DNA of 24,770 bases from Myxococcota bacterium (GTDB taxonomy: Bacteria; Myxococcota_A; UBA9160; PR03), in the NCBI GenBank assembly GCA_030066475.1, contig JASJBO010000081.1, positions 1 through 24,770 of the forward strand, read 5' to 3'. The notes under the pieces were generated by a model that saw only the letters and a list, made by a program, of their open reading frames with translations, was not told the DNA's origin and did not search any database. The position numbers and the translations under genes were made by a program. Shown here piece by piece: positions 16,158 through 23,527 of the stretch (within the stretch, counting starts at the first letter, position 1; every line of letters starts with the position of its first letter).

Positions 16158-16280
16158 ATGAGCCCGAAGCCCGCGAGCCCGAGCCCGGAGCCCCGAACCC
16201 GCCGCGACTGGCGGCGCGGCCGCCGCGCGCGCTGGCTTGCCACGGTGCCCTGGGCGCTGTTCGAAGGGACGAACGGCTGA
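16158..16280 (+). CDS. Possible 40-aa small basic protein upstream of the LLM gene
   Basis: ATG 16158 is preceded by an excellent site, AGGAGGAACGGCG, almost identical to the one before the LLM gene (AGGAGGAACGCG). The frame runs 40 codons to TGA 16280, leaving 23 nt to the next ATG. The product has a Pro/Ser-rich start (SPKPASPSPEP), a run rich in Arg and Trp (residues 13-26), then LATVPWALFEGTNG. It has no recognisable family. It could be a real small protein, a leader peptide that couples translation, or a decayed duplicate of the LLM gene start. The matching ribosome site is the only strong evidence. Confidence 0.4.
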   Translation: MSPKPASPSPEPRTRRDWRRGRRARWLATVPWALFEGTNG

Positions 16281-16303
16281 AGGCCGGCCGAAGGAGGAAC
16301 GCG

Positions 16304-17266
16304 ATGCGCATGCGATTCGACGTGCAGACGGTGCAGGAGCGGGTGAGCTACCCCGAGCTGCTGGCGATCTGGCGCTTCCTCGACCGCGAGACCCGCTTCG
16401 GCGGGATCTGGCTGATGGATCACCTGCTCCCGCCGAGCCCCGGCGCCGACGTGGACGCGAGCTGCTTCGAGAGCTGGACGCTGCTCGCCGCCGCCGCCCA
16501 GGCGACCGAGCGGGTGCGGCTCGGCTGTCTGGTGAGCGCCAACACGTTCCGCCATCCCGCGCTGCTCGCCAAGATGGCCGCGACGGTGGACCACGTGAGC
16601 GGCGGCCGGCTCGAGCTCGGCCTCGGCGCCGGCTGGCACACCGGCGAGCACCGCGCCTACGGCATCCCGCTGCCGCCGATGAGCGAGCGCCAGGACCGGC
16701 TCGAGGAGGCGGCCGCAATGCTGCGCGCCGTGTTCGACGCCGAGAAGCGCGTGCGCTTCCACGGCGCCTTCTACGAGCTCGACGATGCGCCCTTCGCCCC
16801 CCGGTTCGTCCAGCGCCCCCACCCCCCGCTGTGGATCGGCGGCATCGGCGAGCGCCGCACGCTGCGCACCGTGGCGCGCTTCGCCGACGTGGCCAACCTG
16901 ATGGGACCGCTCTCGCTGGTGCGCCAGCGGCTCGAGGTGCTGCGCCGGCACTGCGACGCGGTGGGGCGCGACTACGACGCGATCCGCAAGACGATCCACG
17001 TGCCGCTGTTCGCCCACGAGGATCCGGCGGTCGTCGAGGGCGCCGCCGCACTCATCGCTGCGCACACGCTCCTGCCGCGCGAGACCGTGCTGTCGGAGCT
17101 CCCGATCGGCTGCGCGGAGCGGGTCTGCGAGCGCCTGCGCGCGTTCGCCGAGCTGGGCATCGGCGCGATCCTGTTCCCGGCGCCGGCACCCTGGGACGCC
17201 GACGTCTTCCGCACCCTCTCCGAGCAGGTGGTCGCACGGTTCGACCACGAGGCGGACGCGTCGTGA
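16304..17266 (+). CDS. LLM-class (luciferase-like) flavin- or F420-dependent oxidoreductase
   Basis: This 320-aa TIM-barrel protein has the family features: IWLMDHLLPP near residue 40, RVRLGCLVSANTFRHPALLA (about 67-86), the signature VSGGRLELGLGAGWHTGEHR (about 94-113), and PLWIGGIGERRTLRTVARFADVAN in the second half. Such enzymes use reduced F420 or FMN to reduce or oxygenate varied substrates. The RLELGLGAGWH signature is common in the F420-dependent group, but the cofactor is not proven. ATG 16304 has AGGAGG six bases away; the second ATG at 16310 is too far from it. The stop overlaps the GTG of the MFS gene (GTGA), so the two are translated together. A transporter plus a redox enzyme under a divergent regulator suggests uptake or export and conversion of one small molecule. 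Confidence 0.88.
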   Translation: MRMRFDVQTVQERVSYPELLAIWRFLDRETRFGGIWLMDHLLPPSPGADVDASCFESWTLLAAAAQATERVRLGCLVSANTFRHPALLAKMAATVDHVSGGRLELGLGAGWHTGEHRAYGIPLPPMSERQDRLEEAAAMLRAVFDAEKRVRFHGAFYELDDAPFAPRFVQRPHPPLWIGGIGERRTLRTVARFADVANLMGPLSLVRQRLEVLRRHCDAVGRDYDAIRKTIHVPLFAHEDPAVVEGAAALIAAHTLLPRETVLSELPIGCAERVCERLRAFAELGIGAILFPAPAPWDADVFRTLSEQVVARFDHEADAS

Positions 17267-18618
17267 GCGGCGGCGTCGACCGGCGCGAGCACCGCCTGCT
17301 GCTGCTCCTGGGTGCGGCGGCGTTCTTCAGCATGTACGACCAGGCGCTGCTCTCGCTGCTGCTGGTGCAGATCCAGGCCGATCTCGCGATCCCCGAGGGC
17401 CAGCTCGGCCTGCTCGGCTCGCTGGTGCGCCTGGGATCGCTCCCCGCCTTCGCGGTGCTGCTGCTGGCCGACCGCCTGGGTCGCCGGCGGCTGCTCCTCG
17501 CGACCATCATCGGCTACACGTTCTTCACCGCCGCCACCGCGCTGGCGCCGGGCTTCGGCGCGCTGATCGCCTTCCAGCTGCTCGCGCGCACGTTCGTCAC
17601 CGCGGAGTGGCTGCTCGCCGTGGTGGTGATCGTCGAGGAGTTCCGCGAGACCAACCGCGGGCTCGGCATCGGGCTGCTCGGCACCCTGGCAGCGCTGGGG
17701 CACGGCCTCGCCATGATCCTGTTCGGAGCCGTCGAGCACGTCCCCTTCGGCTGGCGCGGCCTCTACGCCCTGGGTGTGCTGCCGCTGCTCGCCATCGCGT
17801 TCTTCCGGCGGCGACTGCCGGAGACCGGGCGCTTCGAGCACACCCGGGCAACGACGGCCGCCGCGTCCTCGACCGCCGGCTGGCTCGAGCCGCTGCGGGG
17901 CCTGCTGACGCACGCGCCGCGACGCCTGGCGGCCGTGGTCGCGGTGCACTTCTTCTGGTCGTTCTCGAACGCGCCCGTGGACTTCTTCCTGCCCAAGTTC
18001 TTCCAGGAGGTGCACGGCTGGACGCCGGCCCACTTCGCGCTGGTCGCCGTGCTCGGGGGCGCCCTCGGGCTGTGCGGCCAGCCGATCGGCGGCTGGCTGA
18101 GCGACCGGCGCGGCCGCCGGCCGGCGCTGGTCGGCTTCACGCTGCTCGAGCCGCTCGCCGCGCTGGCGCTCTACAGCGTGCTCGGGCCGATCGCGGTCGG
18201 CCTCTACGTCGCGTGGGTGTTCTGCTCGGTCGGCAACGACGTGGTGGGGCGCACGGCCGCCCAGGAGCTCTTCCCGACCTCGGCGCGGGCGACCGCCGCC
18301 GGCGTGGCGGCGGTGGTCGGCACCCTGGGCGGGATGCTCGGCCTCGCCTGCGAGGGCGCCCTCTTCGCGCTGCTCGGCAGCCACTGGCTCGGCGTGCGGG
18401 CGCTGGCGGTGACGGGGCTCGTCGCCGCCGTCGTGGTTGCGCGGTGCTACCCCGAGACGAGCGGGCGCTCCCTCGAGGAGATCGCGCCCGAGCCCGGCGC
18501 TACGGGACCTGCGTGGACGACAGCGCGCCGCCCGTGTTGGCGGGCTGCGTGCAGGTCTGCACCGTCCCGGTCCCCGGCACGAAGCGGCGCAGGCGGAGCG
18601 GGCGCGAGACCGGGTTGA
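17263..18618 (+). CDS. MFS transporter, with C-terminal run-on into the convergent gene
   Basis: This 451-aa inner-membrane protein has about 12 hydrophobic helices. It carries the MFS loop motif in both halves: ADRLGRRRLL (69-78) and LSDRRGRRPAL (about 280-290). Charged FRETNRG after helix 4 and RRRLPETGRFEHTR before the central loop resemble the sugar/aromatic-acid porter branch. GTG 17263 overlaps the LLM stop by four bases. The helices and the usual acidic tail SLEEIAPEPGA end near 18500. The frame then continues for about 36 Arg-, Ala- and Pro-rich residues to TGA 18618, antisense to the end of the M23 gene. That tail is probably non-functional. The cargo is unknown; coupling to the LLM enzyme suggests its substrate or product. 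Confidence 0.86.
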   Translation: MSGGVDRREHRLLLLLGAAAFFSMYDQALLSLLLVQIQADLAIPEGQLGLLGSLVRLGSLPAFAVLLLADRLGRRRLLLATIIGYTFFTAATALAPGFGALIAFQLLARTFVTAEWLLAVVVIVEEFRETNRGLGIGLLGTLAALGHGLAMILFGAVEHVPFGWRGLYALGVLPLLAIAFFRRRLPETGRFEHTRATTAAASSTAGWLEPLRGLLTHAPRRLAAVVAVHFFWSFSNAPVDFFLPKFFQEVHGWTPAHFALVAVLGGALGLCGQPIGGWLSDRRGRRPALVGFTLLEPLAALALYSVLGPIAVGLYVAWVFCSVGNDVVGRTAAQELFPTSARATAAGVAAVVGTLGGMLGLACEGALFALLGSHWLGVRALAVTGLVAAVVVARCYPETSGRSLEEIAPEPGATGPAWTTARRPCWRAACRSAPSRSPARSGAGGAGARPG

Positions 18619-20965
18619 AGACGCCGCGCTCCTCGAAGTGCAGGTGCGGGTTGGTCGAGAAGCCGGTGTTGCCGACCACTGCGATCCAGTCGCCGCGCTT
18701 CACGCGGTCGCCCTCCGCCACCACGACGCCGTTCTGGGGCATGTGCACGTAGCGGGTCTCGGTCAGGCCGTCGTCGTGGCGGATCGCGACGAAGTTCGCG
18801 TCGCAGTCGGGGTTCTGGACGAAGTTCGCGATGCAGTTGTAGAAGACGCTCTCGCGCACCTTCACCACGGTGCCACTGCGCGCCGCCAGCACCGGCGTGC
18901 CGATCGACTGGCGGAAGTCGAAGGCCCAGGCGTCGGCGCCGTCGTGCGTGAAGGCGCCGTTGTTGCCCTGGCCCATCTCCCAGTACGGGAACGGACCGGC
19001 GAAGGGCAGCTCGTAGAAGCTGTTGGGGGGCGACGGGCAATAGTCGACCAGGTCGCGGTCGAGGCGGGGCAGGTCGCAGGCGTACTGGAAGGTCTCGCCG
19101 TTGCGGAAGCCGCGCACGCGCGGCCAGCGCAGCCCCGAGGGCTCGTCCACGCCGGTGGCGTAGGTGTTCGGCACGATCCCCGGCCCGGGGTAGAAGTCGT
19201 CCTCGAAGATCGCGAACTCGTCGAACTGGGTGATCGCCGCCGGGAAGCTGGTGACCCCGCCGGACGTCACGCGGTAGCCCTCGGCGTGGAAGTTCACCGC
19301 CGTGAAGGGGTCGGTGGCGGCGTCCAGCAGGATCTGGTCGACGCCGGTCGTGCGGTAGGTGCCGGCCGGGGTGTCCTCGAGGTCGAACTGCGTCTCGTCG
19401 TAGGTGACCGAGCAGTAGCTCCAGCGGGGCGCGAACCGGATCGAGTAGCTCCGCAGCGGGAACGAGAGCGCCTCGCTGCACTCGGGCGGAAGCGGGGTGA
19501 AGTCGGCCGTGCAGCTCTGGTAGCGCGGGCGCACGCGCAGGGTGGTGGCGAGCGCCGTGTCGATGTCGGACGGGAACAGCAGCGGCCCGTCGCCGTCGAT
19601 CCAGTAGGAGGCGAGCTGGACCGTCTTCGGTGGCCCGCCGCCCTCCGGGAAGTACTGGAGCTCCACCTCGAGCCAGTAGCTCGCGTAGGTGTACGGGTTG
19701 GGCGGCACGGGCGGGGGCGGCACGGGACACGTCGAGCCGTCCACCACCAGGCGCATGCCCTCCTCGAAGCGGTGGGACGCGCCCTCGAGATAGGGCGTGA
19801 AGTCGTGGACGGTCACCGGCGTCGCGCTGAAGTCCTGCACCGGCATCACGCGGACCTGGAGGCAGTCCTCGAACGGGAGCAGCTCGATCGGGATCTCGGC
19901 GCCGATGCCCGCGAGGCCCGTGCCCAGCACGCTGCCGTCGCCGAGCCCCAGCCCGGCCACCTCGACGAGCCGCCCCGGATACAGGGCACCCGTCGCCGCG
20001 TAGTCGGGCGCGAGCGCTACCTGCGTGCCGTCCTCGAGCTCGAGCGTGCCGGTCGCGTCGTCGATCGCGGCGATCGCGCCCTCGACCGAGACGGGGCCGG
20101 TGGTGTCGTTGCAGAGCGCCTGGAAGCCGGCGCCGGCTCGAGTTGCCGCGGCGGCCAGGCGGCCCAGGTCGGCATGCGCCACCTCGAGGTCCATCACGGC
20201 CATGTCCTCGGGGAGCACGTCGGCATCGTCGGGCGTCCCGCGGCGCGACGGCAGCGCGGCGCGCGCCGCGGCGATCTCCCGGGCCAGCGCGCCCGAAGCG
20301 GTCGCGAGTCGCGACTCGGCGTCGCGGAGCCGGGAGACGGCCTCGCACGGATCGCCGCGGCGGGTGCTGCCGCGCGCGGCGTCGAGGAGCTCGTCCGCCT
20401 CGCCCAGCGCCCCGCGGACGGCGAGGAAGTCGCGCCTGGTCGGCAGCTGCTGGAGCAGCGCGTCGAGGTCGCGGCGCGCGGGCCCGGTCCACGCCTCGGG
20501 TGCGCGCGCGATGTCGAGGGCGCTGCATCCCTCGCGCAGCGCGCGCCCGGTCGCGCGCTCGCGGGGGCAGCGATCCTCGACCAGTCGCCGACCGTCGCCG
20601 TCGGCGTCCGGATTGCCGGGACCGGGCGGGCCCGCGAACTGCTCGCGCAGCAGGTTGAACTCGAACAGGCCGATCGCGCCGTCGCCGTTGGCGTCGAGAG
20701 CGGGGTCGAAGGCGCGGTCGGCGCTCGTCAGCCCGAACTGGGCGCGCAGCCGGTTGAAGTCCGAGATCCCGACCAGGCCGTCACCGTCGTAGTCGGCGTC
20801 GCAGGCGTCGCCGTAGCCGTCGCGATCGCTGTCGCGCTGGGCGCGGTCGGCCACCGCCGTGCACACGTCGAAGGCGTCGTCCACCCGGTCGCCGTCGGAG
20901 TCGACGGCGAGGGCGGCGGTCGGCTGCAGGAGGAGTGCGAGCACCAGCGCGAGTCGGTGGGACAT
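18500..20965 (-). CDS. Secreted dockerin-like plus M23 (LytM) metallopeptidase-fold protein
   Basis: This 821-aa protein begins with a signal peptide (cleavage likely after ALA at 20). Calcium-binding Asp-rich repeats follow: VDSDGDRVDD (21-30), DSDRDGYGD (45-53) and a dockerin-type pair, DYDGDGLVGISDFNRLRAQF (58-77) and DANGDGAIGLFEFNLLREQF (91-110). After a helical region (about 140-290) and beta-rich middle with many aromatic residues, the C-terminus is an M23 domain. It has HDGAD (H674, D678), GTPVLAARSGTVV, YVHM (H741), a GDxVxxGxxI core and HLHFE (H774, H776). All zinc and catalytic positions are present, so peptidase activity, probably on peptidoglycan or peptides, is plausible. ATG 20965 has GGAGG seven bases away. 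The 3' end overlaps the MFS tail by 119 bp. Confidence 0.86.
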   Translation of the reverse strand: MSHRLALVLALLLQPTAALAVDSDGDRVDDAFDVCTAVADRAQRDSDRDGYGDACDADYDGDGLVGISDFNRLRAQFGLTSADRAFDPALDANGDGAIGLFEFNLLREQFAGPPGPGNPDADGDGRRLVEDRCPRERATGRALREGCSALDIARAPEAWTGPARRDLDALLQQLPTRRDFLAVRGALGEADELLDAARGSTRRGDPCEAVSRLRDAESRLATASGALAREIAAARAALPSRRGTPDDADVLPEDMAVMDLEVAHADLGRLAAAATRAGAGFQALCNDTTGPVSVEGAIAAIDDATGTLELEDGTQVALAPDYAATGALYPGRLVEVAGLGLGDGSVLGTGLAGIGAEIPIELLPFEDCLQVRVMPVQDFSATPVTVHDFTPYLEGASHRFEEGMRLVVDGSTCPVPPPPVPPNPYTYASYWLEVELQYFPEGGGPPKTVQLASYWIDGDGPLLFPSDIDTALATTLRVRPRYQSCTADFTPLPPECSEALSFPLRSYSIRFAPRWSYCSVTYDETQFDLEDTPAGTYRTTGVDQILLDAATDPFTAVNFHAEGYRVTSGGVTSFPAAITQFDEFAIFEDDFYPGPGIVPNTYATGVDEPSGLRWPRVRGFRNGETFQYACDLPRLDRDLVDYCPSPPNSFYELPFAGPFPYWEMGQGNNGAFTHDGADAWAFDFRQSIGTPVLAARSGTVVKVRESVFYNCIANFVQNPDCDANFVAIRHDDGLTETRYVHMPQNGVVVAEGDRVKRGDWIAVVGNTGFSTNPHLHFEERGVFNPVSRPLRLRRFVPGTGTVQTCTQPANTGGALSSTQVP

Positions 20966-21019
20966 GGGCGGCCTCCGGGTCGAGCCCCGGCAGCCTATGC
21001 AAGCTCGCCTGCCGCGACC

Positions 21020-21047
21020 CTGACCATCCGCTGACCGTTCGCTGACC
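21020..21047. promoter_or_regulatory. Three CTGACC direct repeats at exact 11-bp spacing
   Basis: CTGACC occurs at 21020, 21031 and 21042, one helical turn apart. On the minus strand it reads GGTCAG, with GGTCAGCG shared by two copies. The array lies 55-82 bases upstream of the M23 gene's ATG and just past the end of the LuxR-type gene, where an activator site would be expected. No regulator can be assigned. Confidence 0.45.
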
Positions 21048-21095
21048 GCCGCCCAGAGGCCCGAAGTCCTGGAAGTCCCCGGCCTCCTGCGACCG

Positions 21096-21567
21096 CTACC
21101 CCGCCGAGATCTCCTCGAGCAACGCATCCAACGCCGCGAGCTGCCGTTCCCGCTCCTCGACGCTCGCGTCGGCGAGCAGCGCCATCGCGGCGGCGCTCCT
21201 CGTCGAGCGGGAGCACCGCGTGGAGCGCGGCCCGCATCGCAGCGCGCCCCGTGTGCGACGCGAAGGCCTCGTCGAGGCGCTCCGCGGTGGCGCGATCTAC
21301 GGCTTCGAGCTCTTCCGAGAGCGGGCGCTCGCCGAGCGGGCCGGCACCCGAGATCCCGCGATAGGCGCCGAGCAGGCCCGGCTCGCGGCGCAGGAGTGCG
21401 ATCAGGTCGGGCTGCGAGTGGACGTCGAGCTTGGCGAAGATGTTGCGCAGGTGGTTGCGGACGGTGATCTCGGCGATGCACAGCTCGCTGGCCACCCCGG
21501 CGACGCGCAGTCCGGCGGCGAGGTGGGCGGCCACCTGCTTCTCGCGTTCGGAGAGCTCTTCGCGCAT
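21096..21567 (-). pseudogene. Small LuxR-type (GerE HTH) regulator with probable one-base frameshift
   Basis: From ATG 21567 the frame opens with a LuxR/GerE helix-turn-helix at the N-terminus (LSEREKQVAAHLAAGLRVAG at 5-24, ITVRNHLRNIFAKLDV at 34-49). It continues as a plausible helical protein to LPLDEE at about residue 124. In that frame the rest is Arg/Gly-rich and runs to 20995, close to the M23 start. Dropping one base near 21192-21195 gives AAAMALLADASVEERERQLA and a helical end, EEISAG, with a TAG stop at 21096, for a total of about 156 residues. The second frame is much more protein-like, so a one-base insertion or a sequencing error is likely. Having the HTH at the N-terminus with no receiver is unusual but known for short LuxR proteins. 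It is 53 nt downstream of the crotonase gene on the same strand. Confidence 0.6.
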
Positions 21568-21620
21568 GGCTCGTGCACCCGATTCTGGCACGGACTGCGC
21601 GGGACGCGACCCCCGGCCCG

Positions 21621-22439
21621 TCAGGCCGGGTCGGCGAAGCGGGGAGGGCGCCGCTCGAGCTTCGCGACGACGGCCTCGATCTGGTTCGGGGTGCCCATCA
21701 GGCGGGCCGAGGCGCTGAACTCGTTGGCCAGCCCCTCCCGCAGCGGGACCAGCCCCGAGCTGTTGAGCAGGCGCTTGGCCTCGCGGATCGCTTCGGGGCT
21801 GCGGCTCGCGATGGTGCGGGCCAGCTCGAAGGCGGCGTCGAGCGGGGCCTCGCTGAGCTCGGTGCCCAGGTGGAGCGTCACCGCCCGCTCGCCGCTGATC
21901 GGCTCGCCGCTGAAGATCAGCTTCTTGGCGACGTCGAGCGGCACGAGCCGGCGCAGCGCCTGCGTGCCCGAGAGGTCGGGAACGAGGCCCCAGGTGATCT
22001 CCACGAAGGCGATGCGCGCGTCGGGCGCCACGAAGCGGACGTCGGCGCCGAGCGCGATGTGGAAGCCGCCGCCGTAGGCGGCGCCCTGCACGGCGGCGAT
22101 CACCGGGACCGGCAGCTCCTGCCAGAGCCAGCCGAGCTGCTGGGCGCGGTTCGCGCCCTCCGGGCTGAGGTCGCGCGCGGTCTCCTGCACGGCCTCGTTG
22201 TCGGCGTCGAGCGCGCCGCTCGCCATGTCGCCGAAGCTGGTGAAGTCCAGGCCCGAGCAGAACGAGTCGCCCGCGCCGGACAGCACCACGGCGCGCACCG
22301 AGCGGTCCTCCGCGAGCTGCTGCGCAGCGGTGCGCAGCCCCTCGAACATCCCGCTGTCGAGGGCGTTCTTCTTCTCGGGCCGGTTCATGCGGACGTGCGC
22401 GATGCCGTCCTCGATCTCGAGCAGCACGCGGTCGGTCAC
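21621..22439 (-). CDS. Crotonase-family protein (enoyl-CoA hydratase/isomerase-like)
   Basis: This 272-aa protein has the crotonase fold. The first oxyanion-hole segment is SFCSGLDFTSF (59-69), the second AAYGGGFHIALGAD (120-133), followed by EITWGLVPDLSGTQALRRLV (147-166). The second hydratase glutamate is present (E147). The first, expected at GGGxE, is His127. D155 lies where dienoyl-CoA isomerases carry their second acid. A simple hydratase is therefore unlikely; an isomerase or other acyl-CoA lyase-type reaction fits better. GTG 22439 is supported by AGGAGG seven to eight bases away. It is divergent from the membrane-SRPBCC gene and upstream of the LuxR-type gene. No partner for beta-oxidation is nearby, so its pathway is unknown. 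Confidence 0.86.
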   Translation of the reverse strand: MTDRVLLEIEDGIAHVRMNRPEKKNALDSGMFEGLRTAAQQLAEDRSVRAVVLSGAGDSFCSGLDFTSFGDMASGALDADNEAVQETARDLSPEGANRAQQLGWLWQELPVPVIAAVQGAAYGGGFHIALGADVRFVAPDARIAFVEITWGLVPDLSGTQALRRLVPLDVAKKLIFSGEPISGERAVTLHLGTELSEAPLDAAFELARTIASRSPEAIREAKRLLNSSGLVPLREGLANEFSASARLMGTPNQIEAVVAKLERRPPRFADPA

Positions 22440-22509
22440 GACGGCTCCTCCTGGAAGCGCTTGCAGGCCTCGAGTCCGGAGACTACATCTCTCCCGCGAG
22501 CTGATCCGG

Positions 22510-22527
22510 GGCGCCCCGACGGGCGCC
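22510..22527. promoter_or_regulatory. 7-bp inverted repeat in the divergent gap
   Basis: GGCGCCC (22510-22516), CGAC and GGGCGCC (22521-22527) form a perfect stem or operator-like palindrome 31 bases before the membrane-SRPBCC ATG, in the 119-bp gap between divergent genes. That ATG lacks a clear Shine-Dalgarno site, so translation may be weak or leaderless. Function is unproven. Confidence 0.3.
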
Positions 22528-22558
22528 GACCCGCCACCCGTGGCAGCCTTGTGTCGCC

Positions 22559-23527
22559 ATGCGCGGCGCCGGAGTGCTCGAGACGCTCGCCGAGATCGCG
22601 GTCACCTTCGCCGGCTTCTCCAGCCTGGTGGTGGTGTTCCGCCACCGCGGCGTGCGCGACTGGCTGCCGCAGGAGCTGTCCACCCTGTGGAACATGGTCG
22701 GGGCCAGCCTGGCCTGCCTGTTCTTCGCGCTGCTGCCGCTGGCCCTCGAGCTGCTCGGGCTCCCGGCGTCCTGGGTCTGGCGCTGCGCCAGCCTGCTGCT
22801 GGCGGTCGGCATGGTCGCCGGTCTCTGGGCGACGCGCCGGGACGACGAGCGGCTGCGCGGGCGGGGCTTTCCTGCGCTGCGGCCGGGGCTCTCGCGCTTC
22901 CGCGAGCCCGCGCTCGGCGCGGTGACGCTCGGCCTCCTCGTCAACGCCGTGCTCGTGGCGGGTCCCGGGCTCTACGTGGTGGGACTGATCGGGCTGCTGG
23001 GCCACGCGGCGGCGGGCCTGCTCTACTTCCTGTCGTTCGTCGGTCGCGAGGCGCGGCCCGCCGGCGAGGGTGCGACCGCCCGGATCTGCGTTCGACGTCT
23101 CGTGCCGGCTGCTCCGGCCGCGGTGTTCGCCGCCTTCACGCGGCCCGACGAGATCCGCCGCTGGCACGTGCCCGGTCCGGACTTCCACGTCTGCATCGCC
23201 GAGGTCGATCTGCGGCCGGGCGGCCAGTACCGGATCGGCATGCAGCCGCCCGATCGCGAGGCGCCGCACACCTTCTACGGGGTGTATCGCGAGATCACCG
23301 CGCCGCATCGGCTCGTCTACACCAGCAACTGGGAGCCGCCCGATCGCGACACGGGCGAGACGCTGGTGACGGTCGAGCTGGCGGCGCACGAGGGGGCGAC
23401 GGAGGTGGTCGTCACCCACGAGGGTCTGCCCGACCCGCAGTCGGCGGACGACCACACCCGCGGCTGGACCGGAACGCTCGAGAGCCTGGCACGGCACTTC
23501 GCCGCCGACTCGGGAGGCGCCGCGTGA
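22559..23527 (+). CDS. Membrane protein fused to an AHSA1/SRPBCC domain
   Basis: This 322-aa protein has two unlike halves. Residues 1-163 hold about five hydrophobic helices (roughly 10-28, 47-68, 75-92, 118-138, 141-161) and resemble a small uncharacterised inner-membrane family with an AEIAVTFAGFSSLVVVFRHR opening. Residues about 175-318 are an AHSA1-type SRPBCC (START-like) domain: APAAVFAAFTRPDEIRRWH, EVDLRPGGQYRIGM, VYREITAPHRLVYTSNWEPP, and the terminal helix GWTGTLESLARHF. SRPBCC domains bind hydrophobic ligands; AHSA1 relatives are usually stand-alone soluble proteins. The frame is continuous with no internal start near the junction, so the fusion looks real. Its stop overlaps the ATG of the GST-like gene (TGATG), so the two are likely coupled. 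Function unknown. Confidence 0.78.
   Translation: MRGAGVLETLAEIAVTFAGFSSLVVVFRHRGVRDWLPQELSTLWNMVGASLACLFFALLPLALELLGLPASWVWRCASLLLAVGMVAGLWATRRDDERLRGRGFPALRPGLSRFREPALGAVTLGLLVNAVLVAGPGLYVVGLIGLLGHAAAGLLYFLSFVGREARPAGEGATARICVRRLVPAAPAAVFAAFTRPDEIRRWHVPGPDFHVCIAEVDLRPGGQYRIGMQPPDREAPHTFYGVYREITAPHRLVYTSNWEPPDRDTGETLVTVELAAHEGATEVVVTHEGLPDPQSADDHTRGWTGTLESLARHFAADSGGAA

Noticed and set aside
14636..16303. Plus-strand upstream extension of the LLM gene
   Set aside because: Antisense to the ATPase regulator; the LLM gene's ribosome site and family length place its start at 16304.
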